DNA from: Lachnospiraceae bacterium
GTDB taxonomy: Bacteria; Bacillota; Clostridia; Lachnospirales; Lachnospiraceae
Assembly: GCA_030825115.1 (NCBI GenBank)
Contig: JAPJQL010000010.1
Span: 1-64,000 of the forward strand
Direction of reading: 5' to 3'
Length of the DNA stretch: 64,000 nucleotides
This document shows, piece by piece, positions 15,770 through 24,682 of the stretch (position 1 is its first letter; each line of letters opens with the position of its first letter). Under the pieces are notes generated by a model. It ran no database searches. It saw nothing but the letters and a program-made list of their open reading frames with translations, and was not told the origin of the DNA. Both the position numbers and the translations under genes were made by a program.

Positions 15770-16853
15770 GGCTGCCACCTCCTTTTGTCTGGGTCAGTGC
15801 ATAGATGATGATACCATTGGAGATAATCAGTCGCATAACCTCGGATAAGTTGCTCTCCGGGATAAACTGGTTCGCTACCGGAAGTCCCAGCGCCAGAATA
15901 CCCTGGAACAAAAACGTACCGATCAGTACATGCGGAATCCGTGCACTCTTAGGGCTCGCCCCGCCGATCAGGACTGCCGCTACGGAGGTGAAGCCCATCA
16001 TCAGCGGTCCGTTGTACAGCTGCATGAAGCCGAAGCCCTGTGCGTATACCAGGATACCAATGGAAGCCAGGACCGTGGACAGCACCGTGCCGACCAGACG
16101 CATCTTGTTTACATTGATTCCGGCAGCCTTGGCAAACATGGGGTTTGCGCCTGCCGCGCTCATCGCCATACCGGTCTTGGAGCGCATAAAAAGCCATACC
16201 AGGAAACACATCAGGAAGAAGAACAGCAAAAGGCCCGTAGGCACTGTCACTCCCGCCACCTTGAACGAAAAGGTGTTGTTCATAACTCCGCTGAAAGATG
16301 CTGCCAGAGAGATCGTGTTACGAAGACCCTTACCGGCATTTGGCCAGATCAACTCGCCGTCGGTAAACGGAAGCAGCATCCACATCATATTCATAAATGC
16401 GATGATAGAAAAACCAACATAAGTCGTTACCGTCATCTCAGAACCCTTTACCCGGTTCAGGAGAAGACCATACAGATAGCCGATTCCGACAGACAGCACA
16501 ACGCCGATCGCAATTGCCACCATGATCGCCACCCACATAGCAAACAGCGGATGGATGCTTACCAGAGACGGAATCTCGGCAATCCTGAGCTGGATCACGA
16601 TCAGTCCGCCCAAAAGCCCGCCTACGATACCCATCGAGATACCGAAGTTCAGGCCGATACCACACTGCACCGCCGGCACCATTGCAAGGGCCAGGATACC
16701 GAACATACCCCAGCGGCGAAGCACATCACTTAAAAGCTGCATCAGATTCATCCTGAATCCACCTGCCGCAACTACAAGAAGCAGGAAGAAGGATACGATG
16801 ATGACACGCGGCAAACCAAACTTCGCCGTCAAAGATTTTAACGGATTATTCAT
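15762..16853 (-). CDS. Sugar-type ABC importer permease 1 (DUF3798 system)
   Basis: The product has 363 residues with multiple membrane helices of the RbsC-like permease family. The start is ATG 16853 with GGGAGG eight bases upstream. The frame to 16913 has no site and would overlap the ATPase more deeply. It overlaps the ATPase stop by eight bases (ATGAATAA), the same arrangement as at the next junction, so the three genes are probably translated in a coupled way. Confidence 0.88.
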   Translation of the reverse strand: MNNPLKSLTAKFGLPRVIIVSFFLLLVVAAGGFRMNLMQLLSDVLRRWGMFGILALAMVPAVQCGIGLNFGISMGIVGGLLGGLIVIQLRIAEIPSLVSIHPLFAMWVAIMVAIAIGVVLSVGIGYLYGLLLNRVKGSEMTVTTYVGFSIIAFMNMMWMLLPFTDGELIWPNAGKGLRNTISLAASFSGVMNNTFSFKVAGVTVPTGLLLFFFLMCFLVWLFMRSKTGMAMSAAGANPMFAKAAGINVNKMRLVGTVLSTVLASIGILVYAQGFGFMQLYNGPLMMGFTSVAAVLIGGASPKSARIPHVLIGTFLFQGILALGLPVANQFIPESNLSEVMRLIISNGIIIYALTQTKGGGSRE

Positions 16854-18459
16854 CGTTTTGACCTCCCTTCCATGCACCTGACATCGCAAGACCAAAGTCC
16901 GCATCAGAATCATCCGGTTTCAGGATACATGACAATTTACCGTCAGAAATAATCGCGATCCGGTCGGAAATAGAGCGCAGCTCCACCAGCTCGGAAGATA
17001 CGATGATGACGGTCATTCCGGTCTCCCGGTTCAAATGCGCCAGATACTCGAGCACCAGTTTTTTCGCACCGATGTCGATTCCTCTGGTCGGTTCGGAGAC
17101 AAACAGGATATCCGGCTCCAAAGTCAGCGCACGGGCCAGACACACCTTCTGCTGGTTTCCTCCGGAAAGGCTGCCCGCCGGCTGCTTGATGCCGGTACAG
17201 CGGATATCCAGCTTTTTCACCATCTCCTCGGAATGTGCCTTTGCGGCCGCGCTGTCATACAGCTTCATCCATGCAATCTTCTTGAGGAAACGGTTATTGG
17301 TCTGCATGGCAGAGAAAATAATATTTTCCTCTATGCTTTCATTCAGCAAAAGGCCCACGCCGCGGCGGTCCTCGGACACGAACGCAACCTTATGGTCCAG
17401 TGCATCTCCAAGCTTGTCAAGGTCTAAGAGTTCCCCATTGATGCGGACTTCTCCCGTCGCCTTGTAAAGCCCCATGATACCGTTCGGAATACCAAGCTTG
17501 CCCTGGCCTGCAAGGCCTCCGATTCCAAAAATCTCTCCTTTGCGGATATCCAGGTCGATTCCTTTTACCCGCTCGCCCGGCATATCCACTCTATAATCTC
17601 TTAAGCTTACTGCGATATTGCTATCGCTGATGACGCGGTTGTCCGGGATGTCATCATCCAAAAGCTTCTCAACCTTACGTCCGATCATAAGCTCTGCAAT
17701 CTCTACCACATTGGAGCTCTTGACGTCTTTTCTCGCCACGAACTCACCATCCCTTAAGATGGTCATACTGTCGGCAACTGCCATAACCTCATCCAGCCGG
17801 TGGGTGATGAAAATGATGGCAATGCCCTGGGATGAGATGACTCTCATCGCTTCCAACAGACGGTCCGCCTCTGACTCCGTCAGAACAGCCGTCGGCTCAT
17901 CCAATACCAGAAGACGGATTCCCGTCTTGTCCAGCTCACGCGCAATCTCAATGAACTGCATATAGCCCACAGGAAGACCTGCGACTTTTACATACTCTTC
18001 AATCTGAAGACCGATTCTCTTCAATGCCTTTCTGGCATCCCTTGCCATCGCTTCTGTATCCAGCGACTCCATAGAACGTCCAAACAGACGGCTCACAAGG
18101 TTTGGCGTACTGATCTCACGCCCTACTTTAATATTCTCTGTAATCGTAAATCCCGGAATCAGCATGAATTCCTGATGAACCATACCAATCCCCAGCTCCA
18201 TCGCCTTTAACGGGGTATCGATCTGCGTCGGCTGTCCGCCGATCTCGACAGTTCCTTCGAAGCCGCCGGTCGAATGAATCACCGGCATACCGAACAAGAT
18301 GTTCATCAAGGTCGATTTGCCTGCGCCGTTTTCGCCCATCAGGGCATGGATTTCGCCTGGACGGACGTGCAGGTTGACCCCCTTCAAGACCCGGTTTCCG
18401 TAGTATTCCTTGGCGATATTGTCCATTTTAAGGACATAAGTTTCATTTGTCTTTTCCAA
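16846..18459 (-). CDS. Sugar-type ABC importer ATPase, two nucleotide-binding domains
   Basis: The MglA/RbsA-like protein has 537 residues. Domain 1 has Walker A GENGAGKST at about 42-50 and Walker B LLVLDEPTA. Domain 2 has a degenerate P-loop (GLAGQGKLG), signature LSGGNQQK and a Walker B reading FVSEPTRGIDIG, where Ser replaces the usual Asp. A weak second site is common in this family, so domain 1 probably does most of the hydrolysis. The start is taken as TTG 18459, eight bases after AGAGG; the GTG at 18528 has no site, and ATG 18426 is an alternative. Confidence 0.9.
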   Translation of the reverse strand: MEKTNETYVLKMDNIAKEYYGNRVLKGVNLHVRPGEIHALMGENGAGKSTLMNILFGMPVIHSTGGFEGTVEIGGQPTQIDTPLKAMELGIGMVHQEFMLIPGFTITENIKVGREISTPNLVSRLFGRSMESLDTEAMARDARKALKRIGLQIEEYVKVAGLPVGYMQFIEIARELDKTGIRLLVLDEPTAVLTESEADRLLEAMRVISSQGIAIIFITHRLDEVMAVADSMTILRDGEFVARKDVKSSNVVEIAELMIGRKVEKLLDDDIPDNRVISDSNIAVSLRDYRVDMPGERVKGIDLDIRKGEIFGIGGLAGQGKLGIPNGIMGLYKATGEVRINGELLDLDKLGDALDHKVAFVSEDRRGVGLLLNESIEENIIFSAMQTNNRFLKKIAWMKLYDSAAAKAHSEEMVKKLDIRCTGIKQPAGSLSGGNQQKVCLARALTLEPDILFVSEPTRGIDIGAKKLVLEYLAHLNRETGMTVIIVSSELVELRSISDRIAIISDGKLSCILKPDDSDADFGLAMSGAWKGGQNDE

Positions 18460-18553
18460 GTTCCTAACCTCTTTCCTAGTTTCTGGGTAAATAGCGCCGC
18501 AATCCTTTTCAGGATTTGGTGACATCACGCGTTAACGGCAATGAACATGAAAG

Positions 18554-18592
18554 AAGTTTCGCCAACTGTGTTAACCGCAGCTGGCGAAACTT
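18554..18592 (-). promoter_or_regulatory. Stem-loop between binding-protein and ATPase genes
   Basis: AAGTTTCGCCA (18554-18564) and TGGCGAAACTT (18582-18592) are perfect 11-base arms, extended inward by CTG/CAG. There is no clear T-run on the minus strand. It probably protects the binding-protein mRNA end or partly terminates, so the binding protein is made in excess. Confidence 0.7.
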
Positions 18593-18628
18593 ACTGATCA
18601 CTGCTACATCAATCTCTGATGCTCAGAA

Positions 18629-19858
18629 TTACTCGAACGTTACGAAGTCAGCCATTACCAGATAATGGTTGTCTTTTGTATTGCCTGCATCGTCTTTATA
18701 GTAATCCATGGTAACCTTGATATCGCCTGCACACTCCTGAAGTGTCTCACGCAGAACTGCATCATCCAGAACGCCGTTTGTCTTGCCTTCAAGAACCTTC
18801 TTAGCATACTCAACGCCAGCCTCTACGAACAGCATGTTACACGGAACGCCCCATGTAGATACACGGCCGTTCATACCAGCCTCGTCAACCTTCAGCTGTA
18901 ACTGCTCTAACATGTAATCCACATCTGCCTCATGGCCAGCCATGTCGATGTTCAGAGCTGCCGGGAATGCGTGGAACGGAGACGGGCAGCACTGTAAGCT
19001 GTAGATTGCGCCCTGCTCAAATACGGAACGGATCAGCGGCTCCTGCATACCACAGTTGGTGGTGAAGAATACAGTGTCTTTGCCATATTTCTCGATCTGA
19101 CGCGGAACGTCTTCCAGGATGAACTGCTGAGCGCCGGTGATACCGGAATCGCCGGTCGGGTCCGGAGCGGTTACGTCTACTAATTCGATGCCATTCTCTG
19201 CACAGTATTTCTTCATGTTCTCATGACGTGCTACGATCAGAGCATAGCTCATGTGACGCGGGAAGGAATAGTGGATCATGGTCTTAGCGCCCTGTTTCTT
19301 TGCCTGCGGCGGAATCACGATACCACAGCCTGGCTCATCTACCTGAAGTACGATGTCTGCCTTCGGGTTGATAACGCCCGGATCCTCACCTGGTGTACCA
19401 GCGATGAAGATCATGTCAGGACGGGTCTCACGCACTTTGTCGATCGCTGCTGCGGTTCCAGGAACTGCCTGGCACCATACGATTGCTTTTACGTCCGGAT
19501 CGGAAGCCATTGCCACTGCGTTGGAAATCAGGGTCTCGGTCTCAGTCGTAAAGTTGTCCGGATAAGTAGAGGTAACGATCAGGTCACCATACTTTTCTTT
19601 CATCTTGTTCGCCTGGGTAATCTCCTCATCACCCTGGGATGCGGTACCGGTAATGATACCGATCTTGAAATTTTCTGCTGCTACAGAATCTGCTGCTGTC
19701 TCAGCGGCAGTTTCCCCACCTGCTGCCTCAGTACCTGCTGCTTCAGTCTGTGCCGGTGCCGGTGCTGCGGTTGTCGCTGCCGGCTCTGCTCCACGACAGC
19801 CTGCCAGGGATAATACCATGGTTGCGGCTAACGTTAAGCTAAGAAAACGCTTTTTCAT
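18629..19858 (-). CDS. DUF3798 substrate-binding lipoprotein
   Basis: The 409-residue protein has a lipoprotein signal peptide with lipobox LSLAGC, a Thr/Ala/Glu-rich linker to about residue 60, and a periplasmic-binding-like fold matching DUF3798 (FKIGIITGTASQGDEEI near the start). The ligand of this family is not known to me. It heads an operon with a two-domain ATPase and two permeases, and so is the recognition component of that importer. AAGGAGG lies upstream of ATG 19858. A good promoter lies at 19986-20015 with a leader of about 120 bases, and a stem-loop follows the gene. Confidence 0.88.
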   Translation of the reverse strand: MKKRFLSLTLAATMVLSLAGCRGAEPAATTAAPAPAQTEAAGTEAAGGETAAETAADSVAAENFKIGIITGTASQGDEEITQANKMKEKYGDLIVTSTYPDNFTTETETLISNAVAMASDPDVKAIVWCQAVPGTAAAIDKVRETRPDMIFIAGTPGEDPGVINPKADIVLQVDEPGCGIVIPPQAKKQGAKTMIHYSFPRHMSYALIVARHENMKKYCAENGIELVDVTAPDPTGDSGITGAQQFILEDVPRQIEKYGKDTVFFTTNCGMQEPLIRSVFEQGAIYSLQCCPSPFHAFPAALNIDMAGHEADVDYMLEQLQLKVDEAGMNGRVSTWGVPCNMLFVEAGVEYAKKVLEGKTNGVLDDAVLRETLQECAGDIKVTMDYYKDDAGNTKDNHYLVMADFVTFE

Positions 19859-19985
19859 TTTTTCTCCTCCTTAAAAAGTGTTTTGTTTTTTATTTCAATA
19901 TACCCTTGGGAGTACATGGAAACCGAAATACGCTGATTATATGTATAAGTACACTTAATGAAACAAAGTATACAGATTGCGTTTA

Positions 19986-20015
19986 ATTATAACACAGAAA
20001 TCGTCCACTTGTCCA
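19986..20015 (-). promoter_or_regulatory. Promoter of the DUF3798 importer operon
   Basis: On the minus strand TGGACA (20010-20015) and TATAAT (19986-19991) are 18 bases apart. Apart from this promoter and leader, the gap from 19859 to 20282 shows no supported gene. Confidence 0.65.
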
Positions 20016-20282
20016 GCGACATTTGTACGCCGTGCACGGATTTATATGTTTCCGACAGCCTGTTTTGTGCATTTTGAAATTATTTTCGTTTGATCAAAGC
20101 CAAAACTGAATATTTTTCGTTAATAATTCCACAAACGCAGACCAATCTATCTGTGTTTTTATGGGTTTTACCAGTTTTTGACAAACTTTTCTCCCGTAAA
20201 AAGGAAACTGAAGGAATATTTTCTCAAAGACAAAAAATCAAAAAATCACTCTGTTTTTCCCCCGAAAACCCGTGTATTTCCA

Positions 20283-21203
20283 TCAAAATCTGCGTCCTCC
20301 GCCCCCATGTGTCCGCCCTCCGCCGGAGGTATGGGTCGTGCTTCGGGAGCTGCCGCCGCCAAAACCGCCGCCGCTTCCCGGCCTGCTTCCGGTATTTCTC
20401 GGAAGCATACGCTGTGTCACAAAGGAATTGACCAGCACGTCATTCCGGTCATGGAACGCAAACTGTGCATCCGCCCGGTATGCCAGGTTATAAGATGCCG
20501 CCCGTCCCCGTTCCTGCTTCATGGCATATTCCCGCTTCACATTCAGGCAGGCTGCCGCGCCGCAAAATAAGGCTGTCGCAAACGCGATCAGCGCTTCATA
20601 CCAGCGAATGCTCCGGTAGACGCTTACCTTCCCGGTCTCCGCATCATAGTTATACTGGCCGCCGGGAATCCCTTTCCGGTAATAAGCAGCCGTATCTTCC
20701 ATAAACTGCCGCGCCACGCCGGAGTAATCGCCCGCCGACGCATAGGAATACGCCCTGTCCAGCATCTTTTCCACGCGCTGATCCGTCAGAAAACGAATCA
20801 TCACGCCGGATGTGGAGATATAGATCTCCCGGTTGTCCATATCGATCAAAAACAAGACGCCGCTGTGATCGGCACGGACGCCAAATCCGCCCTCATCGTA
20901 AAAATCGTCGGCATACTGCCGCGCGCTTTTTCCGTTCGTATCGTCCGCGGTAACAAGGACCACATCCATCTTCATGGCGCTGCGCATCTCGCCAATCTGC
21001 CTCTCGAACCTGTCCCGCTCTTCGTCCGTCAGAAGCCCTGCCCCGTCAAATACCCTCTGTTCTCCTTCCCCCGCAGATACAGCCGTCCCGTTTGGGAGCG
21101 CGCCCCAGGCGGAGCAAGGCAGCAAGACCAGAATCAGCAGGATCAGGAAAATGAGCGATGACGCCGCCCGCTTTCTCGCCATACCTTCCATCATGTTTCT
21201 CAT
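20283..21203 (-). CDS. ydjH: TPM-domain membrane protein (YdjH-like)
   Basis: The product has 306 residues from ATG 21203. A signal/membrane helix comes first, then a TPM domain (VFDGAGLLTDEERDRFERQIG... and VLFLIDMDNREIYIS), a second membrane helix and a Gly/Ser/Arg-rich tail. TPM domains occur in bacterial YgcG-like and plant photosystem repair proteins. The start overlaps the stop of the preceding zinc-ribbon gene as ATGA. The set matches the Bacillus subtilis ydjG-ydjH-ydjI group, whose products form a membrane complex that recruits PspA; the symbol is by similarity and position. Confidence 0.75.
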   Translation of the reverse strand: MRNMMEGMARKRAASSLIFLILLILVLLPCSAWGALPNGTAVSAGEGEQRVFDGAGLLTDEERDRFERQIGEMRSAMKMDVVLVTADDTNGKSARQYADDFYDEGGFGVRADHSGVLFLIDMDNREIYISTSGVMIRFLTDQRVEKMLDRAYSYASAGDYSGVARQFMEDTAAYYRKGIPGGQYNYDAETGKVSVYRSIRWYEALIAFATALFCGAAACLNVKREYAMKQERGRAASYNLAYRADAQFAFHDRNDVLVNSFVTQRMLPRNTGSRPGSGGGFGGGSSRSTTHTSGGGRTHGGGGRRF

Positions 21204-22204
21204 AAAAAATACCCCACAATCAGCAAAATGACCAACAACGGTATAAAAATAGCGGCAAACAGCGTCAGCAGCCGCCCGTTGTCTACCGGCAGCTCCCCGC
21301 ACACCTTCCCTGTCTGCCCGTTACAGGCAAAATAATATATCTTATCGTTTTTCTCATCTTTATAGGTCAGCGTCCAGACCGGCAGCAGGGTATAGCTCCA
21401 TTTTGGATTTTGGATCTCCGCGCTCTGGGAACGCACTTTCACAGAATCATATGCCCCGATATCGCGTTTCAGACTGTCTGCCGCGAATTCGCGCACCTCC
21501 TGCTCTACTTCCGCTGTAAATTCCTGCCGTTCCATATCCCTGTTTTCCGCCTGAAACCCGGACAGATATCCCATGGAAAACGGCTTGATTCCCTCCATCT
21601 CAAAGGGAAGGACACCTTCCACAAGCTGCCGGTTGGCTTTTTTTAAAGCGTTCCTTGTCACATGCTCCACCGGCATCTGACCTGCCCTCGACACATCAAA
21701 GGTTTCCGTCTGCACAAACTGGACACTGCCGCTCACCCAGGTTTTCAGCTTCGTGGCTTCTGCGCTGAGTTTTCCCTCCACCTGGCAGTCGAACATCCAG
21801 TAGGGAAAATAGATTCCCGTCATCGTCTCAATCTGTTCCGGAGAGTAAAATTCTTTTGGTATGTATTTTTTCCGCCCGATCCATCCGCTGAATATCTCGA
21901 TTGCCTTCTCCCTGTCAATGGCAAACGGGATCACCAGATCCGGGCGGTATTCTCCCTGCATCTTCCCTGACAACACCACCGGATTGTGGCAATAATAGCA
22001 AAATGTCGCCGTCGTAGTCTCATCCGTTACAATCTCTGCCCCACAGTTCGGACAGTGATACAAAAGGGCTGAGTCGGGAGCCATCTGCTCCACTTCGTCC
22101 TGAGAAAAATCGGAACGACAATATTCACATTTGAAACGCTGGGATTCCGGGTCAAACCGCAGATCGCCGCCGCAGTTCGGACATTTGTATGTTATGACCG
22201 CCAT
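21200..22204 (-). CDS. ydjG: Double zinc-ribbon membrane protein (YdjG-like)
   Basis: The 334-residue protein starts with two zinc ribbons, CPNCGG...CEYCRSDF and CPNCGAE...CYYCHNPVV, in the first 75 residues. A large soluble middle follows, and a single C-terminal membrane helix (about 312-333). Such proteins are sometimes labelled PriA-like by their ribbons alone, but no helicase motifs are present. It lies between ydjI- and ydjH-like genes and overlaps the latter by four bases. The function is inferred as part of an envelope-stress membrane complex. Confidence 0.76.
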   Translation of the reverse strand: MAVITYKCPNCGGDLRFDPESQRFKCEYCRSDFSQDEVEQMAPDSALLYHCPNCGAEIVTDETTTATFCYYCHNPVVLSGKMQGEYRPDLVIPFAIDREKAIEIFSGWIGRKKYIPKEFYSPEQIETMTGIYFPYWMFDCQVEGKLSAEATKLKTWVSGSVQFVQTETFDVSRAGQMPVEHVTRNALKKANRQLVEGVLPFEMEGIKPFSMGYLSGFQAENRDMERQEFTAEVEQEVREFAADSLKRDIGAYDSVKVRSQSAEIQNPKWSYTLLPVWTLTYKDEKNDKIYYFACNGQTGKVCGELPVDNGRLLTLFAAIFIPLLVILLIVGYFL

Positions 22205-22256
22205 ATTTCCTCCATCTGTATCAACCGTGCATGAACGCCGCTGTCATATCGCGGCA

Positions 22257-23564
22257 TCATGGCCTCGGCCGTCCGCATTCACTGCAGAATCTGCCGGTAT
22301 TTGCCGCGCCGCAGCCGCACACCCAGGACTCATCCTCCGGCCTTGGCTTTCCGCACTCACTGCAGAATTTTCCCGTGTTAACCGTTCCGCATACACAACG
22401 CCAGCCTTTTTCCTCCGGCCTTGGTTTTCCACATTCCCCGCAGAACTTTCCGGTATTTGCCGCACCACATGCACAAATCCAGCCGCCCAGCTGCACCGTA
22501 TCTGCCTGTTTTGCTCCTCCGCCCGGCCGCGGTCCTGCCGCCTGCTGCGGATAGCCGCTCTGCTGCGCCGTGTTCATCTGCATCTGCTGCATATTGGCTG
22601 CGGATGCCGCCCCCATAAAGCCGCCTCCTGCGTTCATGCCGACGCCCATCCCCATAAAACCTGCCATCGCGCCATTTGCATTGGAACCGGCCGCCTCCAT
22701 GCCGCGGGCGACTGCTCCCTGCACATAACCTTCCCGCACAGACGGATCGCTCAGCATGGCCCCCTGGTTTCTCAGGTTGATCAGCTTCTGGGATTCTTCA
22801 TCGTAGGATATGCTTGCGATCCCGACGTTCATCACCTCAAATCCGCGGTCCCGCTTCCATCCTTCGTCCAGCACGGTAGACATATATCTGCTGAGCACCA
22901 TCCCCTTGGATGCCACGAAGGATATGCGCTCCCCGTCTGCCGACATCTGGTTGATGGATGCCTGCAGCGCCTCCAAAAACTCGTCCATGAACTGCTCATT
23001 AATGGAATCTATCTCTACTTTATTTGTATTTTTCGGAACAACCTGTGCATAGAACAGCAGCGGGTCGGTTATCTTGATGGAGTAAGCTCCGTGCGCCCGT
23101 AAAAACAACTCTGCATTGTAAAAATTGTCAAAATAATTGACAGGGGTTCTGGTTCCGAATTTAATCCCTTTAATTTCCTGAAGATTTACATAAAATACCT
23201 TCTGTGCCGTCGGAGTCTCACCGCCAAACCGGATCCGGTTAAAGGACTCCTTCAACGTATCCTTGAACTCTCCGTTAAACAGAGACGGAAGGGAGGAGTG
23301 GTCCACGGTATAGTATCCCTCTTCTGCCGTATAGTCCACTACTTTCCCGCCATCCACAACCATCATAAACTGGTTCGGATATACGTGGATGACCGAACCA
23401 TTGGATACGGTATTGTCCGTCCCCTTTGTATTGGTCCCCCTGCGGGTCTTCACACCGGCCACAAATACAGTCTGATCCCCCATATTACCCGGCTCTATGA
23501 CTTCCAGCCACTGGTCTGCCAGCGATCCGCTGACCGCCGTTGTCAATGCCTTGATAATTCCCAT
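22257..23564 (-). CDS. ydjI: SPFH-domain protein with three zinc ribbons (YdjI-like)
   Basis: The 435-residue protein has an SPFH/virion-core-type domain (about 1-290), a Gly/Met/Gln-rich linker, then three near-identical zinc ribbons near the C-terminus (WICACGAANTGKFCGECGKPRP-type units). SPFH proteins assemble membrane scaffolds. The start at ATG 23564 has a perfect AAGGAGG at eight bases; the upstream frame does not. It heads the ydjI-ydjG-ydjH operon. In B. subtilis the equivalent operon also contains pspA (ydjF); none lies here. Confidence 0.82.
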   Translation of the reverse strand: MGIIKALTTAVSGSLADQWLEVIEPGNMGDQTVFVAGVKTRRGTNTKGTDNTVSNGSVIHVYPNQFMMVVDGGKVVDYTAEEGYYTVDHSSLPSLFNGEFKDTLKESFNRIRFGGETPTAQKVFYVNLQEIKGIKFGTRTPVNYFDNFYNAELFLRAHGAYSIKITDPLLFYAQVVPKNTNKVEIDSINEQFMDEFLEALQASINQMSADGERISFVASKGMVLSRYMSTVLDEGWKRDRGFEVMNVGIASISYDEESQKLINLRNQGAMLSDPSVREGYVQGAVARGMEAAGSNANGAMAGFMGMGVGMNAGGGFMGAASAANMQQMQMNTAQQSGYPQQAAGPRPGGGAKQADTVQLGGWICACGAANTGKFCGECGKPRPEEKGWRCVCGTVNTGKFCSECGKPRPEDESWVCGCGAANTGRFCSECGRPRP

Positions 23565-23615
23565 GCTGCCTTCCTCCTTGCTCATTTCTCTGTCACTCAT
23601 CTGGTTACTGTTTTT

Positions 23616-23644
23616 ATTATATACGAAATCACCGGCTATGCCAA
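23616..23644 (-). promoter_or_regulatory. Promoter of the ydjI operon
   Basis: On the minus strand TTGGCA (23639-23644) and TATAAT (23616-23621) are 17 bases apart, a good sigma-A promoter. It does not look like a sigma-W site, which drives the B. subtilis operon. Confidence 0.68.
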
Positions 23645-23670
23645 TCGAATTTCCGCTTACAAATACGCTC

Positions 23671-23703
23671 TATTTGTCGATTTATTTTTGCAATATTTGT
23701 CGA
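23671..23703. repeat. Tandem TATTTGTCGA repeats upstream of the ydjI promoter
   Basis: TATTTGTCGA occurs at 23671-23680 and 23694-23703, 23 bases apart (about two helical turns), just upstream of the -35 box. This is a possible regulator site for ydjI or the divergent sir2-like gene. Confidence 0.5.
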
Positions 23704-23853
23704 ATTTTCTATCACAAGTCTTATTATTTATTAATTTTCATTATTTAATTTGATTTTATCCTAATTTTATATAGATTCATTCGTGGTTTCATAGTATAAT
23801 GAATAGAAACAACAGTGTAGTACATGATTATTTGAGAAGGGAGGCATTCACAT

Positions 23854-24606
23854 ATGAACGATAAGATGATCCGCCTGCAAGATATTTTGAAGGAAAGTAC
23901 ATACACAGTAGCTTTATGCGGTTCCGGCATGATGGAGGAGGGGGGATTTGTCGGTATTAAGAAGCAGGACAAAGCCTATGACATCGAACTAAAATATGGG
24001 TATTGTGTCGAAGAACTTTATACCAGCGCTTTTTACAATACCCGACCGGAGATGTTCTTTCAATTTTATAAAAATGAGATGCTCCATCACCGCCCTGCCA
24101 TGACGGCGTCAGGTCCCGCTATGGCCGCTCTGGAACAGGCGGGACGCCTGCACTGTGTCATCAACAGCAACATCTTTGACATTCCGCGAAAAAGCGGCTG
24201 TCAGCATGTTGTAAACCTGCACGGAAGCATCTATGACAACCAGTGTCCCCGGTGCAAAAAAAAGTATTCGCTTGAATATGTGATGAACACTCCTCATACG
24301 GTGCCGCTGTGCGAACACTGCAACATCCCCATCCGCCCGATGATCTCCCTGTTTGGCGAGATGGTCGACAGCCAGCGCATGACCAGGACGACCGAGGAGA
24401 TTGCAAAAGCCGATACCCTGCTGCTTTTGGGGACGGCGCTGGATTCGGAGATATTCAGGCATTATATCAAATATTTTACCGGAAGGCATCTTGTTATTAT
24501 ACATAAGGAACCTCATTATCTGGATGAGAATGCTACGCTGGTGATCCTTGATCATCCTAAGAATGTGTTGCCAAAGGTGGTGGAGCAGGAGATTCCTGCT
24601 TTATAA
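23854..24606 (+). CDS. Divergent Sir2-family protein
   Basis: The 250-residue sirtuin-like protein retains the catalytic-type NLHGS, a four-Cys zinc site (CPRC...CEHC), the FGEM segment and GTALD in place of the usual GTS. The NAD-binding GAGxS-xESGIP motif is replaced by CGSGMMEEGGF and the TQNID motif by NSNIFD. Sirtuins remove acyl groups from lysine using NAD+, but the altered pocket makes the activity uncertain. The start at 23854 follows AAGGGAGG. A TATAAT at 23795-23800 is its probable -10 box. It ends at a strong terminator. Confidence 0.8.
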   Translation: MNDKMIRLQDILKESTYTVALCGSGMMEEGGFVGIKKQDKAYDIELKYGYCVEELYTSAFYNTRPEMFFQFYKNEMLHHRPAMTASGPAMAALEQAGRLHCVINSNIFDIPRKSGCQHVVNLHGSIYDNQCPRCKKKYSLEYVMNTPHTVPLCEHCNIPIRPMISLFGEMVDSQRMTRTTEEIAKADTLLLLGTALDSEIFRHYIKYFTGRHLVIIHKEPHYLDENATLVILDHPKNVLPKVVEQEIPAL

Positions 24607-24663
24607 AAAATGGCATATACGAATGCAGACAAATCCCCTTGTCTCTCTCGTATATGCCATTTT
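24607..24663. terminator. Bidirectional terminator, sir2-like / M42 peptidase
   Basis: AAAATGGCATATACGA and TCGTATATGCCATTTT form a 16-base stem between converging genes. Confidence 0.88.
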
Positions 24664-24682
24664 CACGCTCTATCCGTGAAGT

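Noticed and set aside
22131..23102. 323-residue plus-strand frame opposite ydjI
   Set aside because: It is antisense to the SPFH/zinc-ribbon gene, with repeats arising from the zinc-ribbon codons.
23616..23660. Sigma-W promoter for the ydjI operon
   Set aside because: A CGTA lies near the -10 box but no TGAAAC-type -35 sits at the right distance; a sigma-A promoter fits better.
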